Source: Lachnospiraceae bacterium (GTDB taxonomy: Bacteria; Bacillota; Clostridia; Lachnospirales; Lachnospiraceae). From it: 57,910 nucleotides of DNA. Below, piece by piece: positions 1 through 6,890 of this stretch; the stretch's first letter is position 1, and the number at the start of each line of letters is the position of its first letter. The notes below the pieces were generated by a model. That model was given only the letters and a program-made list of their open reading frames with translations. It did no database searches and was not told where the DNA came from. The DNA lies in the NCBI GenBank assembly GCA_910574805.1, contig CAJTCV010000001.1, positions 375,054 to 432,963 of the forward strand, in the 5' to 3' direction. Position numbers and translations under genes: made by a program.

Positions 1-1
1 A

Positions 2-790
2 GCCTTCACAGGGGCCGTCATGGGGCTCACCACCGGGAACGGGTGGATCGCGTTCTTCTGCGCAGGGCTGGCAGGCGCGCTGTTCGGAGTGATCCATGCC
101 GTGGCATGCATCTCCTTCCACGCGGACCAGACCATTGCCGGGACCGCCATCAATTTCCTCGGCCCGGGCCTTGCGGTGTTCCTGTGCAAGGCCATGTACA
201 ACAATTCGTCGGACACCCCGGCCATGGACCCGGGCAGCAAGCTGCCGAAGCTGTTCGAGGGCGTCTTTCCGGCGGGCTCTTTCTGGAGCAATGTACTGAA
301 CGTATATGCGGTGGCGTATCTGGTATTCGTACTGGCCTTCGTCTGCTGGTTCGTCTTCTATAAGACGAAGTTCGGAGCGCATCTGCGTGCGGTGGGAGAG
401 CATCCGGAGGCATGCGAATCTCTGGGCATTGACGTGTATAAGGTGCGTTACGGCTGCGTGATCCTGTCGGGCTTTCTGGCAGGCCTTGGAGGAGCGTTTG
501 TGACGCTGGCGACGATCAATCAGTTTCGACCCAGCGTGATCGTGGGACAGGGCTTTATCGCGATTGCGGCGGTGATCTTCGGGAAGTTCTCGCCGGAGGG
601 AGCGACGAAGGCATGCCTGCTGTTCGGCCTGTGCAGCGGGATCAAGACACTGGCCGGACAGAGCAACACGGTCTCGCCGAACCTGATCTCCATGATCCCG
701 TACATTGTGACGATTCTGGCGCTGGTGCTGTTCGTGGGGAAAGCGCACACGCCGGCAGCCAACGGAAAGATCTTTGTAAAATCCAGATAA
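2..790 (+). CDS. ABC transporter permease, nucleoside/simple-sugar type (5' partial)
   Basis: Membrane permease of the BPD_transp_2 family, resembling the NupQ/YufQ subunit of BmpA-type nucleoside importers. The reading frame is open from the left edge, so the N-terminus lies outside the window; about 262 residues remain, against roughly 310 in the family. Several hydrophobic helices are visible, with the typical cytoplasmic loop reading GAHLRAVGEHPEACESLGID followed by a VRYGCVILSGFLAGLGGA helix. The next genes are a YczE-like membrane protein and purine nucleoside phosphorylase, which supports nucleoside rather than sugar uptake. The substrate is inferred from this context, and the ATPase and binding protein would lie upstream, outside the window. 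Confidence 0.85.
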   Translation, partial: AFTGAVMGLTTGNGWIAFFCAGLAGALFGVIHAVACISFHADQTIAGTAINFLGPGLAVFLCKAMYNNSSDTPAMDPGSKLPKLFEGVFPAGSFWSNVLNVYAVAYLVFVLAFVCWFVFYKTKFGAHLRAVGEHPEACESLGIDVYKVRYGCVILSGFLAGLGGAFVTLATINQFRPSVIVGQGFIAIAAVIFGKFSPEGATKACLLFGLCSGIKTLAGQSNTVSPNLISMIPYIVTILALVLFVGKAHTPAANGKIFVKSR

Positions 791-828
791 AAACAGTCTT
801 TGCCGGAGGAACTTTCATCAAAAAGCTT

Positions 829-1467
829 ATGAAACAGGGAGAGATTACAGGAAAAAATATTCTTGCCGCAGCATTCGGGGTCCTGCTGGTGGGGATTGGA
901 GTGGCGTTCAACAACTGCGCCGGGTTTGGAAATGACCCCATCGGAATCGTCTACGACGGGATCCGCAATGCCGGCGGCATGGACCAGGCACAGCTTGGCA
1001 TGGCTTCCAATGTGGTGAACCTGTCGCTGCTGGTACTGCTGTTTTTCATCGGCAGACATTATCTGAGTGTGGGCACCTTTGTCTATCTGCTGCCGTATGG
1101 TTTCTGTGTGGACGCCGGAAATCTTCTGTACCGTCAGCTGGCCTGGTCAGAGGGGACCGGTGCGAGGATCCTGTTCAGCGTCATCGGGTGCTCACTGGTA
1201 TGTCTGGGAGTCGCCATCTATATCACGGTGGACATCGGCGTGGATCCATTTACCGGTATCGTTCTGGTGCTCCGGGACAGGCTGAAAAAAGAATACCGTT
1301 ATGTGAAAATCGGATTTGATGTGACCATGATCGTGGTGGGAACGGCCCTGGGCGGAAAGCTGGGGCTTGTGACTGTCATCACTGCATTCGCGGTGGGGCC
1401 GGTGATTCAGTTTTTCTCCGGCCTTTTAAAAACGTACTGGGTGAAGCCAGAAGAAAAGGAGAGATAA
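829..1467 (+). CDS. YczE/YitT-like integral membrane protein
   Basis: A 212-residue polytopic membrane protein with about five hydrophobic segments. It resembles the YczE family (COG2364), recognised from the glycine-rich start GVLLVGIGVAFNNCAGFGND and the repeated half with ITVDIGVDPFTGIVLVL. The molecular function of the family is not established. The ATG at 829 is the first plausible start; a GGAGGA lies at 805-810, an unusually wide 18 bases upstream, so initiation may be weak. It sits between the nucleoside permease and deoD, with its TAA two bases before the deoD ATG, so the three genes are probably co-transcribed. Confidence 0.7.
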   Translation: MKQGEITGKNILAAAFGVLLVGIGVAFNNCAGFGNDPIGIVYDGIRNAGGMDQAQLGMASNVVNLSLLVLLFFIGRHYLSVGTFVYLLPYGFCVDAGNLLYRQLAWSEGTGARILFSVIGCSLVCLGVAIYITVDIGVDPFTGIVLVLRDRLKKEYRYVKIGFDVTMIVVGTALGGKLGLVTVITAFAVGPVIQFFSGLLKTYWVKPEEKER

Positions 1468-1469
1468 GT

Positions 1470-2186
1470 ATGTCAAAGACACCAACTGCACACAACAGCG
1501 CCGGTAAAGGAGATTTTGCCCGGACAGTGCTCATGCCGGGAGATCCTCTGCGGGCAAAATATATTGCAGAAACCTATCTGGAGAATCCACGGCAGGTGAC
1601 GTCTGTGCGGAACATGTTCGGTTATACCGGAACTTATCACGGAAAGGAGATCTCCGTCATGGGCGGCGGAATGGGAATGCCGTCCGTTGGGATCTATTCC
1701 TATGAGCTGTTCCATTTTTATGATGTGGATCAGATCATCCGCATCGGTTCTGCAGGGGCGCTGCAGGATCATATCAAACTGATGGATGTGGTCATCGGCA
1801 TGGGCGCCTGTACGGATTCCAATTATGCATATCAGTACGGGCTTCCGGGCACCTTTGCTCCCATTGCGGATTATGAGCTTATGAGCCGTGCCATCGCTGC
1901 GGCGAAAGAGCAGGGAACGAATGTGGTTGTGGGCAATGTGCTGTCGTCTGACATTTTCTACAATCAGCGGGAAGACGTCAATGATCTGTGGAGAAGCATG
2001 GGCGTGCTGGCAGTGGAGATGGAGGCGGCGGCGCTCTATATGAACGCGGCAAAGGCCGGAAAGAAGGCGCTGTGCATGCTGACCATCTCCGATCATATCT
2101 ATACCGGAGAAGCTCTGAGTGCCGAAGACCGCCAGGTGGGCTTCGGAAAGATGATGGAGATCGCGCTGGAGCTGGCACAGGTGTGA
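1470..2186 (+). CDS. deoD: Purine nucleoside phosphorylase, DeoD type
   Basis: Cytosolic enzyme that splits purine (deoxy)nucleosides with phosphate into free base and (deoxy)ribose-1-phosphate (EC 2.4.2.1). The 238-residue length is normal for the hexameric DeoD type. Visible signatures are MPGDPLRAKYIA with the phosphate-contacting Arg, the glycine-rich GGGMGMPSVGIYSYEL, RIGSAGAL, the nucleoside-binding VEMEAAALY, and TISDHIYTGE carrying the general-acid Asp. The ribosome site AAAGGAGAG at 1455-1463 precedes the ATG. Its place behind a nucleoside permease fits salvage of imported nucleosides. A short hairpin at 2196-2217 follows the gene. Confidence 0.95.
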   Translation: MSKTPTAHNSAGKGDFARTVLMPGDPLRAKYIAETYLENPRQVTSVRNMFGYTGTYHGKEISVMGGGMGMPSVGIYSYELFHFYDVDQIIRIGSAGALQDHIKLMDVVIGMGACTDSNYAYQYGLPGTFAPIADYELMSRAIAAAKEQGTNVVVGNVLSSDIFYNQREDVNDLWRSMGVLAVEMEAAALYMNAAKAGKKALCMLTISDHIYTGEALSAEDRQVGFGKMMEIALELAQV

Positions 2187-2195
2187 AAAATAACC

Positions 2196-2221
2196 ACTGC
2201 CGCATTTTCATGGCAGTTTTC
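2196..2221 (+). terminator. Probable terminator after deoD
   Basis: ACTGCC (2196-2201) pairs with GGCAGT (2212-2217) around a 10-base loop, followed by four Ts. The stem is short and the T-run brief, so termination may be partial, but the location ten bases after the deoD stop and just before a new promoter is right. Confidence 0.55.
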
Positions 2222-2231
2222 AAAAAAGGGA

Positions 2232-2260
2232 TTGACAATCCGGAAAAACTGGTATAGAAT
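2232..2260 (+). promoter_or_regulatory. Promoter for the T-box leader and trp transporter
   Basis: A consensus TTGACA at 2232-2237 and TAGAAT at 2255-2260 are separated by exactly 17 bases. This sigma-A type promoter begins transcription about 25 bases before the T-box stem I, at the expected distance. Confidence 0.8.
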
Positions 2261-2279
2261 GCAAGACAGAAATAAGAGA

Positions 2280-2548
2280 AACCGTTGAGAAAGAGGAGTA
2301 GGCTTTCATCAGGAAGTTGCAGAGAGCTGCGGATGGTGGGATCGCAGTACGGAATGGATGGCTGAATGGACTTTCGAGGGCAGCCCCGAAATGAAAAGAG
2401 TAGGATCTGCCGGGAACCAAACCCGTTATCAATGAGGAATGTATGATAGTACATTAAGAGTGGACTTTTATGTCAAGTTGAGTGGTACCGCGATCATAAT
2501 CAGGTTATGACCGTCTCAGGCGAAGGCCTGGGGCGGTTTTCTTTTTTG
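2280..2548 (+). ncRNA. T-box riboswitch with a Trp (UGG) specifier
   Basis: A leader RNA that senses uncharged tRNA and controls readthrough into the downstream ABC transporter. Stem I closes with GAAAG (2289-2293) pairing CTTTC (2371-2375). The specifier loop has AGTA (2297-2300) opposite GAA, and the codon in the specifier position is TGG (2367-2369), tryptophan. The T-box core TGGTACCGCG is at 2483-2492. In the antiterminator, TTGAG (2478-2482) pairs CTCAG (2515-2519) around the TGGTACC bulge, and GCGATCATAA pairs TTATGACCGT. The competing terminator uses 2510-2520 with 2527-2537. The bulge reads UGGU, which meets the usual G discriminator of tRNA-Trp only as a G-U wobble. Confidence 0.92.
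2510..2547 (+). terminator. T-box-controlled intrinsic terminator
   Basis: An 11-pair stem, ACCGTCTCAGG (2510-2520) with CCTGGGGCGGT (2527-2537), is followed by a T-rich tract to 2547. Its left arm contains the bases needed for antiterminator helix A1, so the two structures exclude each other, as expected for a T-box. Confidence 0.9.
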
Positions 2549-2634
2549 CTTGAAAGCGTGACAGGAGGACCATCCGGAACAGGGTTTCTTCATTTCTGAA
2601 AAATATTATTTTAAAGATTTTGGAGGAAAAGAAC

Positions 2635-3714
2635 ATGAAAAAAAGAGCAGTGAGTGTATTACTGGCAGCGGCGATGGTGGCAGCGGCAGCAGCAGGATGC
2701 GGCGGCACAGACAGGGAGAATACGGCTCCGGCTGCAGATGCGGCGGGCGGGGAAGCAGAGAACGGTGCCGGTACGGAAAATCAGGAGGAGACAGCGGCGG
2801 AAGGCCAGGAAGACGACGTCTGCAGGGTTGCGGTGGTCAAACAGATGGACCATGCTTCTCTGGATGAGATCGCGAATGCGGTCTGCGAGGAGCTGGATCA
2901 GATCATGGCGGATACCGGCAGGACCATTGAATATGAAGTCCATTCCGGGCAGGGAGACCAGTCCGTGCTGATGCAGATCGGCACCCAGGTGATCTCGGAC
3001 GAGGTGGATGTGGTGATCCCCATTGCGACGCTGGCAGCTCAGGTGATGGCCACATGTGCGGAAGAGACGAAGACGCCGGTGGTATATGCGGCGATCTCCG
3101 ATCCGGAGAGTGCGGACATGACAGGGATCGACTATGTGACCGGCACATCCGATGCGCTGAATACTTCTTTTATCATGGATATGATGCTGACGCAGAATCC
3201 GGAGGTAAAAAAAGTCGGGCTTCTGTACTCTCTGTCCGAGGATAATTCGGCGACGCCCATTGCAGAGGCAAAGGCATACCTGGATGAGAAAGGGATCGCT
3301 TATGTGGAGAAGACAGCGAACACCAACGATGAAGTCATCATAGCGGCCAGCGCCCTGATCGGGGAGAAGGTGGATGCGATCTTTACCCCCACGGACAACG
3401 TGATCATGTCGGCGGAGCTTGCGATCTATGAGGATCTGGCAGCGGCGGGCATCCCTCATTATACCGGAGCGGATTCTTTCGTCCGCAACGGGGCGTTTGC
3501 CACCTGCGGCGTAAATTATACGGACCTTGGGCATGAGACGGCAGATCTGGCGTACAGGGCAGTAACAGGGGGCATGGAAGACCTGGAGGACTACTATTTG
3601 ATGGAAGGCGGCATTATCACCGTCAATACGGAGACTGCCGATGCGCTGGGAGCCGATTATTCGGCATTTGCCTCCATGGGGGAAGTCGTGGAAGTGACGA
3701 CGACCGAGGACTGA
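2635..3714 (+). CDS. trpX: ABC transporter substrate-binding lipoprotein, TrpX-like
   Basis: Solute-binding lipoprotein of 359 residues from the ABC_sub_bind family (PF04392). The N-terminus has a Lys-rich start, an alanine-rich hydrophobic stretch and the lipobox AAGC, followed by an acidic, Ala/Glu-rich linker. The mature domain starts near VCRVAVVKQMDHASLDEIA and continues with the family's VVIPIATLAAQVM, GTSDALNTSFIMDMM and IFTPTDNVIMSAELA stretches. The ATG at 2635 is chosen because GGAGG (2622-2626) lies 8 bases upstream; an in-frame TTG at 2620 overlaps that site. Control by a Trp T-box and the following permease and ATPase match the trpXYZ tryptophan transporter known from comparative genomics of Firmicutes. 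The substrate is inferred from the specifier. Confidence 0.88.
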   Translation: MKKRAVSVLLAAAMVAAAAAGCGGTDRENTAPAADAAGGEAENGAGTENQEETAAEGQEDDVCRVAVVKQMDHASLDEIANAVCEELDQIMADTGRTIEYEVHSGQGDQSVLMQIGTQVISDEVDVVIPIATLAAQVMATCAEETKTPVVYAAISDPESADMTGIDYVTGTSDALNTSFIMDMMLTQNPEVKKVGLLYSLSEDNSATPIAEAKAYLDEKGIAYVEKTANTNDEVIIAASALIGEKVDAIFTPTDNVIMSAELAIYEDLAAAGIPHYTGADSFVRNGAFATCGVNYTDLGHETADLAYRAVTGGMEDLEDYYLMEGGIITVNTETADALGADYSAFASMGEVVEVTTTED

Positions 3715-3769
3715 AAAGAGAGCGGGGCTGCCGCAGGACGCACCCCTTTGGTGAAAGGAAGAAACAAGT

Positions 3770-4687
3770 ATGCTTTATGTGATTCAGACAGCGCTGGAGC
3801 TGGGCTTTATGTATGCACTGGTGGCAATGGCGCTTTTCTTAAGCTACCGGGTCCTGGACATCGCGGATCTGACTACGGACAGCGGTTTTGTGCTGGGTGC
3901 GGCGGTGTCGGTTACGGCGGCGGCGGCCGGACACCCGTTTCTGGCGATACCGGCGGCCATGGCTGCCGGCGCCGGCGCCGGATATGTTACGGCATTTCTC
4001 CAGACGAGGCTTGGAGTTCCCTCCATTCTGGCAGGGATCGTAACCAATACGGGACTTTACACAGTGAACCTTATGGTCATGGGCTGGAGCTCCAATGTGA
4101 GTCTTTTAAAACAGGAGACACTTTTTACCATGCTGCGGGATACGGGCATCGGCGGGAGCTGGTATAAGCTTATTCTGGCAGCAGGCATCACCATTCTGGC
4201 AGCGGTCTTTCTGGTATGGTTTCTGGGGACCAGGCTGGGACTCAGCATCCGGGCCACCGGAGACAACCGGGAGATGGTGAGCGCTTCCTCCATCAACCCG
4301 GTGTTCACGATCTCCGTGGGGCTGTGCGTGTCCAATGCCCTGACTGCTCTGTCCGGCGCTGTGGTGGGGCAGTATCAGAAATCAGCCGACATCAACAGCG
4401 GGACCGGTATCGTGGTCATCGGCCTCGCCTGTCTGATCATCGGAGAGACGGTCATCGGCCGGCGTTCTGTGGGGCGCAATGTGGCGGCGGCAGTGGCAGG
4501 AAGCATTGTATACCGTTTCCTGTACGCAGTCATACTGAAGACGGCCGTTGTGCCCATCGAGTGTCTGAAGCTGGTGACGGCCATTGTAGTGGCGCTGGCC
4601 ATCGCATCCCCGGCCCTGAAGGAATGGGGGGCACTGGAGAAGAGAAAAATTGGCTCCATGCAGAAAGGGGGGCGTCAGAATTGCTGA
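3770..4687 (+). CDS. trpY: ABC transporter permease, TrpY-like
   Basis: A 305-residue integral membrane permease of the BPD_transp_2 family with about eight hydrophobic segments. Recognisable parts are YALVAMALFLSYRVLDIADL near the N-terminus, TRLGVPSILAGIVTNTGLYT, and the cytoplasmic loop GLSIRATGDNREM. The ribosome site AAAGGAAG ends a few bases before the ATG. It lies 55 bases after the binding-protein gene and overlaps the ATPase gene by 7 bases, so the three subunits are translated from one T-box-controlled message. Function as the channel of a tryptophan importer is inferred from this linkage. Confidence 0.87.
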   Translation: MLYVIQTALELGFMYALVAMALFLSYRVLDIADLTTDSGFVLGAAVSVTAAAAGHPFLAIPAAMAAGAGAGYVTAFLQTRLGVPSILAGIVTNTGLYTVNLMVMGWSSNVSLLKQETLFTMLRDTGIGGSWYKLILAAGITILAAVFLVWFLGTRLGLSIRATGDNREMVSASSINPVFTISVGLCVSNALTALSGAVVGQYQKSADINSGTGIVVIGLACLIIGETVIGRRSVGRNVAAAVAGSIVYRFLYAVILKTAVVPIECLKLVTAIVVALAIASPALKEWGALEKRKIGSMQKGGRQNC

Positions 4688-5493
4688 GGCTGGAACATAT
4701 CAGTAAGACCTTCCATCCGGGTACGGTCAATGAAAAGCGTGCGATCCGGGATCTGTCCCTGCATCTGAAGCCGGGAGATTTTGCCACGGTAATCGGATCC
4801 AACGGTGCCGGAAAGTCCACCATGCTGAATGCCATTTCAGGAAATTTCTATGTGGATGAGGGTTCCATTTATCTGAACGGGAAAAATATCACATTTACCC
4901 GGGAATACAGGAGGAGCCGGGTGCTGGGCCGGCTGTTTCAGGATCCGCTGAAAGGGACCGCGCCCCATATGACCATCGAGGAGAATCTGGCGCTGTCCTT
5001 TCTCCGGGCATCAGAGGGGAGCGTCCCCTTCAGCCGGATCTCCAGAAAAGACAAGGAATTTTTCCGGGAACAGCTGGCACTTCTGGATATGGGACTGGAG
5101 GACCGCATGCGGCAGCCGGTGGGACTGCTCTCCGGAGGACAGCGGCAGGCGCTGACGCTTCTGATGGCCACGATGGTGCCGCCCCAGGTACTGCTCCTGG
5201 ATGAGCATACGGCGGCGCTGGATCCGGGGACGGCGGACAAGGTGCTGGAGCTGACCAGGAAGATCATTGAGAAAAACCATACCACCTGTCTGATGGTGAC
5301 GCATAACATGCACCAGGCGCTGGAGCTGGGGAACCGGACGCTGATGATGGATGACGGCAGGATCGTACTGGACATCGAAGGAGAGGAACGTAAGAAGATG
5401 ACCGTTGCCGGACTTCTGGATAAATTCCGCACCAGAGCGGGGAAAGAGCTGGACAACGACCGGATTTTACTGTCCATGGAGCAGGGGGAGTAA
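4681..5493 (+). CDS. trpZ: ABC transporter ATP-binding protein, TrpZ-like
   Basis: A 270-residue cytoplasmic ATPase that would power the permease. All nucleotide-binding motifs are present: Walker A GSNGAGKST, signature LLSGGQRQALTLL, Walker B VLLLDEHTAALDP and the switch His in MVTHNMHQALELG. Length and sequence fit COG1101-type ATPases, which pair with the PF04392 binding proteins. No ATG is available before the conserved start LRLEHISKTF; the TTG at 4681, preceded by a G-rich AAAGGGGGG, is the most likely start and overlaps the end of the permease gene. A perfect GGGGGA/TCCCCC hairpin (5484-5499) spans the stop codon but has no T-run. Confidence 0.87.
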   Translation: MLRLEHISKTFHPGTVNEKRAIRDLSLHLKPGDFATVIGSNGAGKSTMLNAISGNFYVDEGSIYLNGKNITFTREYRRSRVLGRLFQDPLKGTAPHMTIEENLALSFLRASEGSVPFSRISRKDKEFFREQLALLDMGLEDRMRQPVGLLSGGQRQALTLLMATMVPPQVLLLDEHTAALDPGTADKVLELTRKIIEKNHTTCLMVTHNMHQALELGNRTLMMDDGRIVLDIEGEERKKMTVAGLLDKFRTRAGKELDNDRILLSMEQGE

Positions 5494-5541
5494 TCCCCCT
5501 TATCTCTGCGGGCGGCTGCCGGCAGACATTTGATTTTTTTG

Positions 5542-5570
5542 TTGCATTTTGCCGAGACCTGTAGTATGAT
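5542..5570 (+). promoter_or_regulatory. Promoter for the satellite pilus/kinase locus
   Basis: TTGCAT at 5542-5547 and TATGAT at 5565-5570 with a 17-base spacer, about 75 bases before the prepilin peptidase ATG. It is the only good promoter match in the gap after trpZ. Confidence 0.6.
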
Positions 5571-5643
5571 GGCTTCATACGAAAGAAAATCATGGGCATT
5601 CGCCCAAAAGATTCCCAAATAACTGAATAAAGGATGGAAGGAG

Positions 5644-6108
5644 ATGGCATTGGGAGGATACGATCTGTTTTTGCGGATCCTTTTACTGGCCGGACTGCTG
5701 GTTCCTGTATGGACAGATCTGAAGGAAAAGCGGCTGTCCAATGAGTATCTGCTGTTTTTGTTCTGGACAGGGCTTTTTCTGGCGGCTGCGGGGTGTGCAG
5801 GGCAGGGGGCTTCCAGTCTGGCCGGAGCAGCTGCAGGCTTTTTTGCCGGAGGCGGAACGGGATTCTCGTGCCGTCTGCTGACCCGAAGAGGCATAGGGGC
5901 AGGGGATGTGAAGCTTCTGGCAGTGGCAGGGATCTATCTTGGAGCCGTAGGGATCCTGGAGGTCTTTGCAGGTGCCATGCTGCTGGCGGGAGGCGTCTGC
6001 ATCGCCGGGCTTGTCACAGGAAGGACAGCACCCGGGCAGAAGATCCCACTGGCGCCCTTTGTGTGGCTTGCAGTGCTCTTTTCCGGGGGAAGGAGGATAT
6101 TTTTGTGA
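5644..6108 (+). CDS. Type IV prepilin peptidase (A24 family), first copy
   Basis: Membrane aspartyl protease that removes the leader of type IV-like prepilins at the inner face of the membrane. The 154-residue length matches short CpaA/TadV-type enzymes without the methylase domain. The two catalytic Asp residues are visible in WTDLKEKRLSNE near residue 25 and in the GxGD motif GIGAGDVKLLAVAGIYLGA. About five hydrophobic segments follow. The ATG at 5644 has GGAAGGAG just upstream. It is translationally coupled to the phosphatase gene. A second peptidase is encoded at 36273-36851 inside the main pilus cluster; which enzyme handles which prepilin cannot be told from sequence. Confidence 0.88.
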   Translation: MALGGYDLFLRILLLAGLLVPVWTDLKEKRLSNEYLLFLFWTGLFLAAAGCAGQGASSLAGAAAGFFAGGGTGFSCRLLTRRGIGAGDVKLLAVAGIYLGAVGILEVFAGAMLLAGGVCIAGLVTGRTAPGQKIPLAPFVWLAVLFSGGRRIFL

Positions 6109-6890
6109 ACTGTTTATTTGCGTACTGTACGGACCGGGGAACGCGCAGGGACTGTAATCAGGATTCGCTTCTGTTCCGGCAGATGGTATGCAGGGGAGAG
6201 CGTGCGGCGCTGGCCGTACTCTGCGACGGAATGGGAGGCCTGCAAATGGGGGAAGAGGCGAGTGCGTCTCTGGTCCGGGCATTTGCCGGATGGTCAGAGC
6301 AGGAGCTGCCGGCGCTCCTGCCAGAGCTTTCGGCAGGCCGGACGCCGGAGGAGTCCTGGAACCGGCTTCTTCTGGAAGAAAACGAGAGGCTTGGGGACCT
6401 GGGGCGCAGTTTTGGAGTGCAGACGGGGACGACGGTGACTGCCCTGCTTTTTTGCCGGGGGATGTATTACGCAGTCCATGTGGGAGACTGCAGAGCTTAT
6501 GAGATCACCCGCCGGATCAGACCGCTTACGAAGGACCAGACGCTGGCAGGGCGGGAGGTGGAGGAGGGGCGCCTGACCAGGAGGGAAGCAGCATATGACA
6601 GAAGGAGTCATGTACTCCTGCAGTGTGTGGGAGCTTCCGGCGGGATCCGGCCGGCATACACACAGGGAAGGATCCCGAAGGATGCGGTCTATCTGCTTTG
6701 CTGCGACGGATTCTGGCATACAGTCCGTGAAAGAGAGATGTACCGTGCGCTGCAGCCGCATGCCGTGAAGGAAGAGAGACTGATGGAGAAGCGGCTGCGG
6801 GATATGGCGGTGCTGGGCAGGAAGAGAGGCGGTCAGGACGATATCACCGCACTGGCGGTGCGTCCTCCGGGAGGATATGAGAATGCTTGA
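6105..6890 (+). CDS. PP2C-family Ser/Thr protein phosphatase, first copy
   Basis: A 261-residue soluble phosphatase of the PPM/PP2C (Stp/PrpC) class that removes phosphate from Ser and Thr using two metal ions. Motifs in order are TRRDCNQDSLLF, VLCDGMGGLQMGEEAS with the metal-binding Asp, GTTVTALLF, VGDCRAYEI, CCDGFW and GGQDDITALAV. The GTG at 6105 is chosen because GGAGG (6092-6096) lies 8 bases upstream and it overlaps the peptidase stop as GTGA. The frame is open further upstream but matches nothing there. The kinase gene starts inside its last codons, so the two opposing enzymes are made from coupled cistrons. Confidence 0.9.
   Translation: MNCLFAYCTDRGTRRDCNQDSLLFRQMVCRGERAALAVLCDGMGGLQMGEEASASLVRAFAGWSEQELPALLPELSAGRTPEESWNRLLLEENERLGDLGRSFGVQTGTTVTALLFCRGMYYAVHVGDCRAYEITRRIRPLTKDQTLAGREVEEGRLTRREAAYDRRSHVLLQCVGASGGIRPAYTQGRIPKDAVYLLCCDGFWHTVREREMYRALQPHAVKEERLMEKRLRDMAVLGRKRGGQDDITALAVRPPGGYENA

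Noticed and set aside
2364-2370. Reading the T-box specifier as AAT (Asn) or ATG (Met)
   Set aside because: The closing CTTTC stem starts one base after TGG, matching the normal single purine 3' of the specifier; the other frames would break this geometry, and the transporter type fits Trp.
5484-5499. Terminator at the end of trpZ
   Set aside because: The GGGGGA/TCCCCC hairpin is perfect but is not followed by a T-run, so I do not list it as a terminator.
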